NCBI GenBank assembly: GCA_046328475.1
Contig: JAXLWN010000019.1
Coordinates: forward strand, 36,165-100,164
DNA length: 64,000 nt
Direction of reading: 5' to 3'
Origin: CADCWN01 sp046328475
GTDB lineage: Bacteria; Chloroflexota; Chloroflexia; Thermomicrobiales; CADCWN01
Under the pieces are notes generated by a model. The model was given only the letters and a program-made list of their open reading frames with translations, searched no databases and was not told the origin of the DNA. Positions within the stretch are counted from its first letter, which is position 1; every line of letters begins with the position of its first letter. Shown here piece after piece: positions 6,929 to 16,208 of the stretch. A program made the position numbers and the translations under genes.

Positions 6929-7837
6929 ATGAGCGCCCTACCGTTCAGCTATCGAGCTTATGGCCTGACGATCCGCTCCGATCTCGCGCTGCCGGAACTC
7001 GCATCCGGCGGCGAGGGGGTCGGGGCGGATGTCGTTGTGCGCTTCGGTGCGGTGGCCGAGGAGGAGGCGGTCCCGCGCGTCGGGAATACGACGGTGCGGA
7101 TCGTGCCGGAGGGGATGCAACTGGCCTATCCGGAGGTCGGGCGCTTCCTGGTGCGCGAGGGGCGCGAGGTCGTGGTCGCGCTCAGGCCCGGTGCGGACGA
7201 GCGGGATGTGCGCCTGAGTTTGCTCGGGCCGGTGCTGGCGGTGTTGCTTCACCAGCGCGGGTTGCTGGTGCTGCACGGGAGCGCGGTGGCGCTGGGTGAC
7301 GGGGCGGTCGGGCTGCTGGGGCACGCCGGGGCGGGAAAATCGACGCTGGCGGGGGCGTTCCTGGCGGCGGGCTACCGGCCGCTGGCGGACGATCTGACGG
7401 TGGTCGATCTCACAGGGCCGACGCCGACCGCGCTCCCGGGGTTCCCGCAATTGAAGCTCTGGCCGCAATCGGTGACGGCGCTTGGCGGCAACCCGGAGAC
7501 GCTGCCGGCGCTGGGGGCGCGGGTGGAAAAACGCGCCCGGCGGCTGGCAGCGGGCTTCGCGCCAGAGCCGCTGCCGCTGCGACGGCTGTACGTGATCGCG
7601 GATGGCGAGCGGGTGGCGAGCGAGCCGCTGGCGGGGCAGGAGGCGTTGGTCGAGTTGGTGCGGCACTCGTTTTGCGCGGTGCTGCTGCCCGCCGGGGGGC
7701 AGGGCGAGCATTTCCGGCAGTGCGCGGCGCTGCTGCGGATGGTGCCGCTGAGCCGCCTCGCGCGGCCGAAGGAGTTCGCGGCGCTCCCGGCGATCATCCG
7801 GGCGATCGCGGGGGAGGCGGGCGATGGCGACCGCTAG
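6929..7837 (+). CDS. HPr-kinase-like protein of the lasso cluster
   Basis: P-loop kinase related to the HprK C-terminal domain, 302 residues. Relatives in other lasso clusters (paeninodin type) phosphorylate a serine of the precursor. A variable N-terminal domain (FSYRAYGLTIRSDLALPEL) precedes LLVLHGSAVALGDGAVGLLG and the Walker A GHAGAGKST (about 131-139); LADDLTVVDL carries the acidic residues. It starts 24 bases after A3 and overlaps the next gene by 14 bases. Ser14, conserved in all three cores, is the best candidate substrate; this is inference. Confidence 0.88.
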   Translation: MSALPFSYRAYGLTIRSDLALPELASGGEGVGADVVVRFGAVAEEEAVPRVGNTTVRIVPEGMQLAYPEVGRFLVREGREVVVALRPGADERDVRLSLLGPVLAVLLHQRGLLVLHGSAVALGDGAVGLLGHAGAGKSTLAGAFLAAGYRPLADDLTVVDLTGPTPTALPGFPQLKLWPQSVTALGGNPETLPALGARVEKRARRLAAGFAPEPLPLRRLYVIADGERVASEPLAGQEALVELVRHSFCAVLLPAGGQGEHFRQCAALLRMVPLSRLARPKEFAALPAIIRAIAGEAGDGDR

Positions 7838-9056
7838 CGCGGCCCACCCCGCCATGCCAGACGCCGCCGAGGGGTTGCTGATCTGGTGCGCGCGGCCGAT
7901 CCGCGATGCGGCGGTGGCGGCGCACATCGGCGAGTATGCGGCGGCGATCGAGGATTGGGAGGCGCTCGAGCGGCTGGCGTGGCGGCACGGCGTGCTGCCG
8001 CTGCTGGTGCGCGGCCTGACAGCCCTGCCGCCGGGCGCGGTGCCGCCCGAGGCGCTGGCGCAACTGCGGGCGCAGTATCTGGAGCGGTCGCAGCGCGCGA
8101 TGGTCATGACCGGGGAATTGCTCGGGGTGCTGGCCGCGCTGGAGGAGGCGGGGATCGCGGCGATCCCCTACAAGGGGCCGGTGCTGGCGGCGCAGGCGCA
8201 CGGGAATGTCTCGCTGCGACAGTTCCGCGATCTCGACATCCTGGTCGCGCCCGGGGAGGTGGATCGCGCGGAGGCGGTGTTGGCGGCGCGCGGCTACCGC
8301 CATGTCGCCCCGCTGACGGCGCTGGAGCGGCGGCTGATCCGACTGGGGGGGAGCGAATTCGAGCTGGCGCGGGGCGACGGGACGCTGGTGGAGTTGCACT
8401 GGCAACTCTTCGGGCACTATTTCGCGCTGCCGCTCGACCTGGGGGCGCTGCGGGCGCGGCTGGTGCCGCTGCCGCTGGGCGGGCGAATGGTGCGGACCTT
8501 CGCGCTGGAGGATCTGCTGCTGATCCTCTGCGCGCACGGCGGCGACCACAGCTGGGAGCGGCTGGAGTGGATCGCGGACGTGGCGGCGCTGGTGGCGCGG
8601 CAGCCGGATCTCGATTGGGACGCGCTGATCGCGCGGGCGCGGCGGGCGGGGGGGCTGCGGATGGTCCTGCTGGGGCTGCAGCTGGCGAGCGATCTGCTCG
8701 ACGCGCCGGTGCCAGATCGGGTGCTGATGCTGGCGCGGGCCGATGGCAGGGTCGGGGCGCTGGCGGCGGCGATGCGCGCGGCGCTCTTCGATGAGGCGCT
8801 GGCGATCCGGCGGTCGGAGCGGCCGATCTACGTCTTCAACCTGGCGATGCGGGAGCGGCGGCGCGACCGGGTGCATTACTGGCTCAGCCGGGCGTTCGTG
8901 CCGACGGTGGAGGATGCGGCATTCGTCGCCCTGCCCGCGCGGCTGCTCCCGCTCTATTTCCTGCTCAGGCCGTTGCGGCTGATCGCCCTGTTCTGCCTGC
9001 GAATCGCCCGACGCGGCCGGGCGACGGGGCGGACATCCGCGCCGACCGGCCCATGA
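7824..9056 (+). CDS. NTP_transf_5 family nucleotidyltransferase of the lasso cluster
   Basis: Nucleotidyltransferase-fold protein, 410 residues, of the family often found beside the lasso HPr-kinase-like gene; its chemical role is poorly known. IPYKGPVLAAQAHGN and LRQFRDLDILVAP (about 131-143) hold the G and D-x-D elements of the active site. The C-terminal third is helical and ends in a hydrophobic, Arg-rich segment (LLPLYFLLRPLRLIALFCL) that may touch the membrane. Overlaps at both ends (14 bases with the kinase, 4 with the ABC gene) imply translational coupling. Confidence 0.87.
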   Translation: MATASAAHPAMPDAAEGLLIWCARPIRDAAVAAHIGEYAAAIEDWEALERLAWRHGVLPLLVRGLTALPPGAVPPEALAQLRAQYLERSQRAMVMTGELLGVLAALEEAGIAAIPYKGPVLAAQAHGNVSLRQFRDLDILVAPGEVDRAEAVLAARGYRHVAPLTALERRLIRLGGSEFELARGDGTLVELHWQLFGHYFALPLDLGALRARLVPLPLGGRMVRTFALEDLLLILCAHGGDHSWERLEWIADVAALVARQPDLDWDALIARARRAGGLRMVLLGLQLASDLLDAPVPDRVLMLARADGRVGALAAAMRAALFDEALAIRRSERPIYVFNLAMRERRRDRVHYWLSRAFVPTVEDAAFVALPARLLPLYFLLRPLRLIALFCLRIARRGRATGRTSAPTGP

Positions 9057-10855
9057 TGCTCGACCTGGGACGCGCGCACCTCGCCTGGCTGGCGACGCTG
9101 GCGCGACGACAAGCGCTGGTGGCGCTCGGGCTGCTCTGCGCGGCGGGGCTGACCGAGGGGACGGGGCTGCTGCTGCTGCTACCACTGCTGCAACTGGTCG
9201 GGATCGACGTGGGGCAGGGTGCGCCCGCGCGCCTGGCGCGCGTGGTCGCCGCGGGCTTCGCGCGGGTGGGAGCGCGACCGACGCTGGAACTCGTGCTGCC
9301 GCTCTATGTCGCAATCGTGGGGGTGCAGGCGCTGCTCGTGCGACGGCAGGCGGGCGCGCAGATCGCGCTGCAATACGCGCTCGTTGACCGGCTGCGCGGG
9401 CGATTGTACCGGGCGATCGCGGGGGCGAACTGGCCGTTCCTGTCGCGCCAGCGGATAGCCGAACTGACGCACGCGCTGACCTCCGAGAGCGACCGGATCG
9501 GGGCGGCGACGCAATATCTCGGCCAGTTGTGCGCGGCGGGGCTGGTGGCGGCGGTCTACCTGCTGCTCGCGGTGCAGATCTCGGCGGCGCTGACGGGGCT
9601 GATCGGGCTGTGCGGGCTGGCGCTGCTGTTCGCGCAGCGGCAACAGCGGCGGCGGGTGGGGGAGGCGGGCGAGGCGCTGACGCAGTCGTTGCGTCGCTGG
9701 CACAGCGCGGCGAGCGAGCTGCTGGGCGGGCTGAAGCTGATCAAGAGCACCGGGTCCGAGGCGCGGAGCATCGCGCACGCCGACGAACGGATCCGGGCGG
9801 TGAGCGCGGCGCACGGCGCGGTGGTGCGGGGGCAGGCGGCGGCGAAGAGCTGGCTCGATATCGGCGCGGTGGCCCTGCTGAGCGGGATCGTCTATGTCGC
9901 GGTGCGGGGGCTGCACCTGTCGGCGGCGGGGCTGCTGCTGCTGATCTTCCTCTTCGCCAGGGTGCTGCCCCGGCTGACCGGCGCGATCCAGAGCTACCAC
10001 AATTACATCGCGCTGCTGCCGGCGGTCGGCGCGGTGCGGGAGCAGCTGGCGCGGTGCGAGGCGGAGGCGGAGGCACCGAAGGATGCCACCGCGACGTTCG
10101 CGCTGCGATCGGCGGTGGCGTTCGAGGGGGTGGAATTCGGGTATGCACCTGGGCAGACGGTGGTGGGGCCGCTCGATCTGGTCATCCCGGCGGGGCGGAC
10201 GACGGCGATCGTGGGGCCGTCGGGCGCGGGGAAGAGCACGCTGGCGGATTTGCTGCTCGGGTTGCTGGAGCCGACGGCGGGGGCGATCCGCGTCGATGGG
10301 CAACCGCTGCTGTCGCAGCAGCGCGGGGCGTGGCAGCGACAGATCGGCTATGTGCCGCAGGAGGCGCTGCTCTTCCACGATTCGCTGCGGGCGAATGTCT
10401 GCTGGGACCGGCCGGAGGCGTCGGAGGGGGAGATCGCTGCGGCGCTGGGCCAGGCGGCGGCCGAGTTCGCCTGGCTGCTGCCCGAAGGGCTGGACACCGT
10501 CGTCGGGGAGCGCGGGACGCGGCTTTCGGGCGGGGAGCGGCAGCGGGTGGCGCTGGCCCGCGCGCTGCTGCGCAACCCGGCGCTGCTGATCCTGGACGAG
10601 GCGACCAGCAATCTCGATGTCGAGAGCGAGGGGCGCATCCTGGCGACGCTGGAGGCGCTGCACCAGCGGGTGACGATTCTGCTGATCACGCACCGGCTGG
10701 CGACGGCCCGGCTGGCCGACACGATCCATGTGCTGCAAGCGGGGCGAATCGTGCAATCGGGCGATTGGGAAGCCCTGATCACCGACCGAACGGGACAATT
10801 CCACGCGCTCTGGCAGACGGCCAGCGTCGAGCAGGTGCCGCCGAGGGTGGGGTGA
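9053..10855 (+). CDS. ABC transporter, fused permease and ATPase (lasso exporter D)
   Basis: Half-transporter of 600 residues, probably a homodimer exporting the mature peptide and giving self-immunity. An N-terminal six-helix membrane domain covers about residues 15-325. The ATPase domain has Walker A GPSGAGKST (about 388-396), signature LSGGERQRVALARAL (about 491) and Walker B LLILDEATSNLD (about 511). The start ATG overlaps the nucleotidyltransferase stop (ATGA). It is the last gene of the lasso unit. Confidence 0.94.
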   Translation: MMLDLGRAHLAWLATLARRQALVALGLLCAAGLTEGTGLLLLLPLLQLVGIDVGQGAPARLARVVAAGFARVGARPTLELVLPLYVAIVGVQALLVRRQAGAQIALQYALVDRLRGRLYRAIAGANWPFLSRQRIAELTHALTSESDRIGAATQYLGQLCAAGLVAAVYLLLAVQISAALTGLIGLCGLALLFAQRQQRRRVGEAGEALTQSLRRWHSAASELLGGLKLIKSTGSEARSIAHADERIRAVSAAHGAVVRGQAAAKSWLDIGAVALLSGIVYVAVRGLHLSAAGLLLLIFLFARVLPRLTGAIQSYHNYIALLPAVGAVREQLARCEAEAEAPKDATATFALRSAVAFEGVEFGYAPGQTVVGPLDLVIPAGRTTAIVGPSGAGKSTLADLLLGLLEPTAGAIRVDGQPLLSQQRGAWQRQIGYVPQEALLFHDSLRANVCWDRPEASEGEIAAALGQAAAEFAWLLPEGLDTVVGERGTRLSGGERQRVALARALLRNPALLILDEATSNLDVESEGRILATLEALHQRVTILLITHRLATARLADTIHVLQAGRIVQSGDWEALITDRTGQFHALWQTASVEQVPPRVG

Positions 10856-11009
10856 GCGCGACAGCGCGCGTGTCGGGAAAATCCCCACAAAAGTATCGCT
10901 GGCGTCCCGACTGCGATCTGAGGCCCCAGTGTCTAGACTTTGACAGTGGGGGGATGAGCGGATCGTCGCCGACACCGCCCGGTGGGCGGCGACTGGACGG
11001 GATTGAGGA

Positions 11010-11990
11010 ATGCGGGAGCACTGGTCAACGGAGACCACGCCGCCAACTCAGCGACGCACACGCCTGCCGCGAGGTTGGCGGGCGCTGCCTGCGCGCCGCG
11101 AAGCACCGCGCCGCGAACGCGAGATCGAGGAGACCTTCTCGGAGCGCGAGTTGCTGGCGCGCTATCTGCGCGAGGCGGGGAAGATCCCCCTCCTGACGCC
11201 GACCGCCGAGGCCGAACTCTTCCGCCAACTCGAAGAAGGGGACGCCGACGAGCGCCGGGAGGCGCGATCGCAACTGATCGCGGCGAATTTGCGGCTGGTC
11301 GTCGGCGTGGCGCGGCACTATGTGGGGCTGGGCCTGACGCTGCCGGAGTTGATCGCCGAGGGGAACCTGGGGCTGATCGCGGCGGTGGACCGCTTCGAGC
11401 GGTCGCGCGGGCACCGCTTCAGCACGTTCGCGCGCTGGCCAATCCGCAAGGCGATCACACGGTCGCTCGATGACCGCGCGCGGCTGGTGCGGTTGCCGGC
11501 GAATAGCTGGCAGGCACTGCGCGAACTCAGGAAGGCGGAGGAGACGCTGCCCGATACGCTCGGGCGCGAGCCGACGCCGGCCGAACTGGCGGCGGCGTGC
11601 AAGGTGGCGACCTGGCGCTTCGATTCGCTGCGGGTGGCGGCGGCGGCCCCGGTCTCGATCGACACCCCGGCGCGCAACGGCCACGCGGATGAGTCCGAGG
11701 AGATGACGCTGGGCGAGACGCTGGAGGACCACGAGCGGGCGCTGCCGACGCTGGTGGGGAACCACATCGCGCGCGATCAACTCGGGACGCTGCTCGACGC
11801 GCTGACGCCGCGCGAGCGGGCATTGCTGGTGCTGCGGCATGGCCTGGATGGGGGTGCGCCGCGCACGTTGCAGCAGGTGGGGGCGGCGCTGGGGATCTCC
11901 GGCGAGCGGACGCGGCAGTTGGAGGCGCGGGCGCTCGATCAGTTGCGGGCGCACCCGCTGGTGGCGGCGCTGCGGGATGCGATTGAGTGA
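11010..11990 (+). CDS. RNA polymerase sigma-70 family factor (RpoD/SigA-like, group 2)
   Basis: Sigma factor of 326 residues. Region 1.2 (ELLARYLREAGKIPLLTP), region 2 (NLRLVVGVARHYVGLGLTLP, then EGNLGLIAAVDRF and the -10 recognition part HRFSTFARWPIRKAITR), region 3 (RLPANSWQALRELRKAEETL) and region 4 (LTPRERALLVLRHGL, helix-turn-helix TLQQVGAALGISGERTRQLE) are all present. It lacks the long region 1.1 of a housekeeping RpoD, so an alternative primary-like factor is likely. It lies 154 bases after the exporter; a link to the lasso cluster is not shown. Confidence 0.93.
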   Translation: MREHWSTETTPPTQRRTRLPRGWRALPARREAPRREREIEETFSERELLARYLREAGKIPLLTPTAEAELFRQLEEGDADERREARSQLIAANLRLVVGVARHYVGLGLTLPELIAEGNLGLIAAVDRFERSRGHRFSTFARWPIRKAITRSLDDRARLVRLPANSWQALRELRKAEETLPDTLGREPTPAELAAACKVATWRFDSLRVAAAAPVSIDTPARNGHADESEEMTLGETLEDHERALPTLVGNHIARDQLGTLLDALTPRERALLVLRHGLDGGAPRTLQQVGAALGISGERTRQLEARALDQLRAHPLVAALRDAIE

Positions 11991-12240
11991 GTGCCCAAGC
12001 GTTGTGGTAGGTGCCCCAAGGTCTGAAGACCTGGGCTGAAGGCTCCCTGCGGTCGCCGCAAAGCCCGCCTACGCGGGCTCGGTTCATGGGCGTTCCTCGT
12101 TTGTGCCAATCCGCAAGAGCAAGGTAGTCTGCTTCCGTTCGCCCGGTGGGGCGTGGGCGTGTACAATCGCGCGGCTGCGCTCGGGATGGGCGTGGGGTGT
12201 GGCTTTGCTGTGTGTAGTCGGCGTTGCAGAGGAGGCGGGG
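11991..12240. repeat. Spacer with AGCCCGCC/GGCGGGCT palindromic element
   Basis: The 250-base gap holds an imperfect palindromic element (about 12003-12089): AGGTCTGAAGACCT, CAGCC-type sequence and AAGCCCGCCTACGCGGGCT. Related elements occur at 57899-57970 and 59425-59482, so this is a dispersed repeat family. The rest shows no clear signal. Confidence 0.6.
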
Positions 12241-12561
12241 ATGTTCTTCGAGCTGCGGCAGTACCGGACGAAGCCGGGGCAGCGGGATAACTGGGTGAAG
12301 CTCATGGAGGAGAAGATCATTCCCTTCCAGGTGTCGAAGGGGATGGTGATCGTCGGGAGTTTCGTGGATCAGGCGGAGGACGACCACTACATCTGGATCC
12401 GCCGGTTTGAGAGTGAGGAGCAGCGCGTCGAGCTCTACAAAGCGGTGTATGAGACGGACTTCTGGAAGAATGAGATGGCACCGAAGGCAGGGGAGATGTT
12501 AGACCGGTCGAAGACGGTGATTACGCGGATCGAGGCGACGCCGAAGTCGGTGATTCAGTAG
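12241..12561 (+). CDS. NIPSNAP family protein
   Basis: Small cytosolic protein of 106 residues with the ferredoxin-like dimeric alpha/beta-barrel of the NIPSNAP family. MFFELRQYRTKPGQRDNWVK is the usual opening, followed by IVGSFVDQAEDDHYIWIRRF. The ATG at 12241 follows GAGGAGG; upstream in-frame codons are rejected because the family starts exactly here. The function of bacterial members is not established. A hairpin terminator follows at 12592-12647. Confidence 0.9.
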   Translation: MFFELRQYRTKPGQRDNWVKLMEEKIIPFQVSKGMVIVGSFVDQAEDDHYIWIRRFESEEQRVELYKAVYETDFWKNEMAPKAGEMLDRSKTVITRIEATPKSVIQ

Positions 12562-12591
12562 GGACGCGATAGGTTCTGGTTGGGGCCGCCT

Positions 12592-12647
12592 GGCTGCCCG
12601 ATGCTCGCCGCGATGCGGCGAGTGGATCGGGGGCTGGGCAGCCTTTT
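12592..12647 (+). terminator. Rho-independent terminator
   Basis: GGCTGCCC (12592-12599) pairs with GGGCAGCC (12636-12643), with an inner stem GCTCGCCGC/GCGGCGAG, followed by TTTT. It lies 30 bases after the NIPSNAP stop. Confidence 0.8.
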
Positions 12648-12722
12648 GAGTGCTGAGTGCTGAGTGCTGAGTGCTGAGTGGGTCGGATAGTCGGATAGTC
12701 GGGTAGTCGGATAGTCGGGTAG
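12648..12722. repeat. Two abutting tandem arrays (heptamer and octamer)
   Basis: GAGTGCT units (about four) run straight into an array of GGATAGTC or GGGTAGTC units (about five). The array begins directly at the T-tract of the preceding terminator. Confidence 0.85.
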
Positions 12723-12728
12723 GAGTGA

Positions 12729-12965
12729 CGGACCTCACCCCGCCGCTGCGGCGCACCCCTCTCCGCGAGGAGAGGGGAGGACGTAGAGATGTGGGGGCGT
12801 GAGGGCGTGGGGGCGAGACGACCCCTCCCCGCCGCCTGCGGGCGGCGACCCTCCCCTGATGAGGAGAGGGTGGGGGAACGAGGGTGAGCAGGTGGCGATC
12901 AATGAAGCGATAGCCATTCCCACGAGGGCGAGTCGGTGACCCGCCCTACCATGGCGGGTAGGGAT
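12729..12965. repeat. REP-like palindromic elements
   Basis: Two copies of a dispersed element (12729-12779 and about 12819-12880) join a CCCGCCGCCTGCGGGCGG palindrome to a CCCTCTCC...GGAGAGGG inverted repeat. Other copies are at 14890-14951 and 61671-61730. A third palindrome, CCGCCCTACCATGGCGGGTA, ends the gap. With the array upstream this fills the 416 bases between NIPSNAP and the transglutaminase; no gene is seen. Confidence 0.75.
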
Positions 12966-12977
12966 GTGGGGGTGGGG

Positions 12978-13937
12978 TTAGTGGTGGGTGGCTGGGGAGG
13001 GGGTGGGGGGACGGGGGGTGGTAGCGGATTTCGGTGAGGCCGGCGCGTTTGGTGGCGGAGGTTGGCCGGCGAAGGGGGCGCGGAAGGTGCCGGAGGTGGG
13101 GGCGACGTCGCCGTAGTCGCGGCCGGTGGCGACGGTGATGTAGTTGAGGCCGGGGCGGTTGCCGTGGGTGGGGTCGAAGGGGAGGGCGACGTAGCCATCG
13201 CCGTTGGGGCGCGGGGCGAGGACTTCGACCCAGGCGTGCGAGCCGCCCTCGCCGAGCAGGTGGCCGGAGACGTAGCGCGCGGGGAGGCCGCAGAGGCGGC
13301 AGATGGCGAGCATGATGTGGGCGTAGTCCTGGCAGACGCCGCGCTGGAGGGCGAGGGCTTCGGCGGCGGTGGTGCGCACGCCGGTGATGCCGTGCTCGTA
13401 GGTGAGCTGGGCGTGGACCCAGGCGTTGATGCGCGCGGCGAGGGCTTCGGGCGCGGCGTCGCCGATGGCGAGTTCGGCGGCGGCGGCGCGCGGGCGTCGT
13501 CGGGCTGGGTGAGCGCGGAGGGTTCGCTGAAGGCGGGGTTGCAGTAGGTATGTGCCGAGATGATGGCGGGGTCGCTGGTGGTGTCGCGCTCGACGACGAT
13601 CCAGGCGACGAAATCGATTGAGCGCGCGATCTCCGTCGCGGAGAATGAGAGGACGAGGTTGCCGAACTCGTCGCGGGATTCCTGGGGGCGGGAGCTGTTC
13701 CGGCGGTTGGCCGGGGATGGCGATCTCCAGCTTGCGCGTGACCAGGCGCTGCCCGCCGTGGCGCTCGGGCGGGACGATCATCAGGCGCTGGTGCAGGTCG
13801 TGGATGGGGCCGGGGTAGTCGTAGCGCAGGTGCTGGTGGATCAGGTAAGCGGTCCATTGGACGCGCGGCCAGTCCACCCCGTGGTGATCGAGCGTGCCGA
13901 GCGTCGCGATCAGGGTTTCGAGATTCTCGTGCTCCAC
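12978..13937 (-). CDS. Transglutaminase-like protein, frame-disrupted
   Basis: Transglutaminase-core protein with an N-terminal bacterial beta domain, about 320 residues after repair. The catalytic elements are QRGVCQDYAHIMLAICR (Cys), GSHAWVEVLAP (His) and ALPFDPTHGN (Asp). The N-terminal part (ETLIATLGTLDHHGVDW) and the catalytic part are in one frame, but the segment between about 13500 and 13700 (ARSIDFVAWIVVERDTTSDP) is readable only in another, so at least two indels are needed. The start is probably GTG at 13937. It follows a second transglutaminase by 41 bases on the same strand. Indel error is more likely than decay because all catalytic motifs survive. Confidence 0.8.
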   Translation of the reverse strand: MEHENLETLIATLGTLDHHGVDWPRVQWTAYLIHQHLRYDYPGPIHDLHQRLMIVPPERHGGQRLVTRKLEIAIPGQPPEQLPPPGIPRRVRQPRPLILRDGDRALNRFRRLDRRRARHHQRPRHHLGTYLLQPRLQRTLRAHPARRRPRAAAAELAIGDAAPEALAARINAWVHAQLTYEHGITGVRTTAAEALALQRGVCQDYAHIMLAICRLCGLPARYVSGHLLGEGGSHAWVEVLAPRPNGDGYVALPFDPTHGNRPGLNYITVATGRDYGDVAPTSGTFRAPFAGQPPPPNAPASPKSATTPRPPTPSPATHH

Positions 13938-13978
13938 GTCCCTTCCCCGCGTCCCTTCTCCCACCGTTCCCCCGCGCC

Positions 13979-14873
13979 TTATCCCTGGCGATCGACCACC
14001 CGCGCGGCGGTCGTGTCGGTGCCGCCGACCGGCGCGCTGACGGCGACCGTGGGGGCATTCTCCGCGCCGACCACGTCGCACCAGACGGTCATGCGCCGGA
14101 ATTGCGCCGCGCCGTAGGAGGTCATCATCGCCACATCGACCGCGTCGCGCCCGCGCCCGATCGGGATGCGCCCGATCAGGGGGCGATTGAAGCGCGCGTC
14201 GAAGGTGTACCAGCGCCCGCCCTGCGGCCCGCGTAAGTAGACCTCAAACCAGGCGTGGAAGTCCATCGCCGGATAGGGCAGTTCGAGGCTGACGTCAGGC
14301 ATGTAGCCGAAGACGTAGCGCGCGGGGATATTCAGCGCGCGGCAGAAGGTGACGGCGAGGTGCGCGAAATCGCGGCACATGCCGCCCTGCGCGACGTAGA
14401 CATCGACGGCGGTCGTCAGCGGGGTGCTGTAGAGGCCGTAGCGGATATTCTGGTGGAGCCAGTCGCAGACGGCCTGCACGCGTCCCCAGCCCAGCGGGGC
14501 CGCGCCGAAGAGGTGCCAGGCGGTGGCGGAGAGGGCATCGGAGAGGCAATAGCGGCTCGCCAGGGTGTAGAGGAGCACATCGTCGGGCAGATCTTCGACG
14601 GCGAACTGGGCGGCGGTGGGTTCGACTTCGTCGGGGTCGCCGGAGACCTCGACCTCGGCGTCGTAGCGGAGGGTGGTGGCACCGGGCGGGAGGGTGAAGC
14701 GGCGGCAGCGATTGCTGAAGCTGTCGCGGTACTCGTTGGAGTAGATCACGGGCACGGCACCCCAGGCTTCCGTAAGCACCGGCGAGGGGTTGTCCGGGTG
14801 GGGCTGCACGAGCATGACCGAGGGTCGGCCAGGTCGTCTCATAGTCGAAGGCGCAGCCGACCCGTAAGCGCAT
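13979..14873 (-). CDS. Transglutaminase-like protein, one frame break near the start
   Basis: Paralogue of the downstream gene, about 297 residues. It begins MRLRVGCAFDYETTWPT (ATG at 14873) in one frame and continues from about 14825 as SVMLVQPHPDNPSPVLTEAW in another. The core has QGGMCRDFAHLAVTFCR (Cys), MDFHAWFEVYLRG (His) and YTFDARFNRP (Asp). Such cytosolic proteins are thought to be cysteine proteases or amidases rather than cross-linking enzymes. The pair probably forms an operon. Confidence 0.85.
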
Positions 14874-15291
14874 GGGGTACTCCTGGTTACCTCACCCCCC
14901 GCCGCCTGCGGGCGGCACCCCCTCTCCATCTGCGGATAGGAGAGGGGGAGGGTGGTGACGGTGTCGGGCATGGGCGCAACGGGCCGAGGGATGGCCTCGG
15001 CTGGCCGTTCGTCGGCTCATGCTTGCGATCATATGCTACTGGTAAGGATTGCTGGCCGCAAGGGGCGGGTTGCACCATACGGACCGGCTGGGGTTGTGCG
15101 GATGGCACAGGGCAGGGCGCGGGATGAGGGGAGAAGGGGGAAGGGGGAGGAGAGGGGCGAGAGGGGGCAGGCATTCTCTTCGCTGTGCTGATGATCAGCA
15201 TGACACGACGGAAACTGGTGGCCTCCGGGAGAAGAACCCGGACGATTGCGGCGATGGCACCACACAACGCGGGCGTCCCAGCGGGTCGCCT
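14874..15291. repeat. 418-base spacer with REP-like element and a mobile-type motif
   Basis: A REP-like element (14890-14951) is followed by about 220 bases in which nothing was recognised. Then comes TTCTCTTCGCTGTGCTGATG with ATCAGCATGACAC (about 15176-15207), a variant of the TTCTTCGCTGCGCTC module at 1238 and 25260. A short hairpin (TCCGGG/CCCGGA, about 15224-15242) follows. Confidence 0.55.
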
Positions 15292-15507
15292 CTACGATGG
15301 GGAGCGGCGCTGTTTGAGGTAGACGAGGAGGCCGAGGAAGCCGCCGAGGAAGCCGCTGATCAGGCCGGTGATGGCGTGGTTGACTGCGTTGATCGTCGCG
15401 TCGGCGGGCATCCCGACGAAGAGATAGTTGGCTGCGGCGCTCAGGAGCGCACCCGGGATCGCGCCGCCGACTCCGGCGAGCAGCGAGGCTTTGATCGCTG
15501 GCGACAT
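15292..15507 (-). CDS. Small membrane protein, 71 residues
   Basis: Unrecognised small protein with two predicted membrane helices (about 8-32 and 44-64) and many Gly-x-x-x-Gly contacts (GLISGFLGGFLGLLVYL). The ATG at 15507 has AGGAG eight bases upstream. Length, clean start and hydrophobic pattern support a real gene. No function can be assigned. Confidence 0.7.
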   Translation of the reverse strand: MSPAIKASLLAGVGGAIPGALLSAAANYLFVGMPADATINAVNHAITGLISGFLGGFLGLLVYLKQRRSPS

Positions 15508-15608
15508 AGCACGCTCCTCTCCTATTCGACACTGCGCGTCCCGTTCAGCATTGCGGTTCGATGCGGATGATCGCCACGGGTTATTCCGGCGTGGGCTTGG
15601 CACCCGGC

Positions 15609-16208
15609 TTACGCGATGGGTCCGCCCGGCTCGGTGAGCGTTGACGCGCGGCGCAGCAGGTCGCTGACACTCAATTCGCTTGCCCAGTGATGCAGATAGG
15701 CCCAGTCGAGATTGTCGGCCTGAAGCGCAAGCACGTTGAGGATGTCCAGCCATTGTCGATCTGAGACTTCGCCGCCGTTGCGATACCAGACCAGCTTGCT
15801 GAGGATGACGTCTTCGGGGCTGGCGAAGAAGAGAATGGGAGCATCGGGCTCGCCCGACAGCGTTTCCGGGCGGCGGCGGCGGATTTGTTGCTGTGACCAC
15901 GGCTCTCGCTTCATCACGAAGATGTCGATCTTGTCGAATGTGGTGAGGTCGATGATATTGAATGAGCGCTCCTGCGCAATCGCCATGCTCACGGCCTGCG
16001 GGTCAATCATGTAGTCGTGCTCTAATGCGGCGACGAGTAGGGTGACGTGCTCGGGGCGCAACGCGACAACAAGATCGATGTCGTTGGTGGAGCGGGGCAG
16101 GCTGTAAAAGGAGCTGGCGAAGGAGCCGCCGACGCAATAGGCCAGGCCAAGTCGATCCAAGGCCGCGGCCACCCGCAGGAGCGTCGCAACCGGCTCGGGC
16201 GACATCAA
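15609..16208 (-). CDS. Nucleotidyltransferase-fold protein of a two-gene module
   Basis: 199 residues. The N-terminus has the minimal nucleotidyltransferase signature YCVGGSFASSFYSLPRSTND followed by IDLVV: G-G-S and D-x-D. FDKIDIFVMK and a helical C-terminus (SPEDVILSKLVWYRNGG) follow, as in AbiEii/DUF6036-like proteins. The start overlaps the stop of a small upstream gene by four bases (ATGA). This gene order is frequent in Chloroflexi and other phyla and resembles a toxin-antitoxin or defence module, but I know of no demonstrated function for this exact pair. Confidence 0.8.
   Translation of the reverse strand: MMSPEPVATLLRVAAALDRLGLAYCVGGSFASSFYSLPRSTNDIDLVVALRPEHVTLLVAALEHDYMIDPQAVSMAIAQERSFNIIDLTTFDKIDIFVMKREPWSQQQIRRRRPETLSGEPDAPILFFASPEDVILSKLVWYRNGGEVSDRQWLDILNVLALQADNLDWAYLHHWASELSVSDLLRRASTLTEPGGPIA

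Noticed and set aside
10938..10965. TTGACA upstream of the sigma factor gene as a promoter
   Set aside because: No acceptable -10 sequence occurs 15-19 bases downstream.
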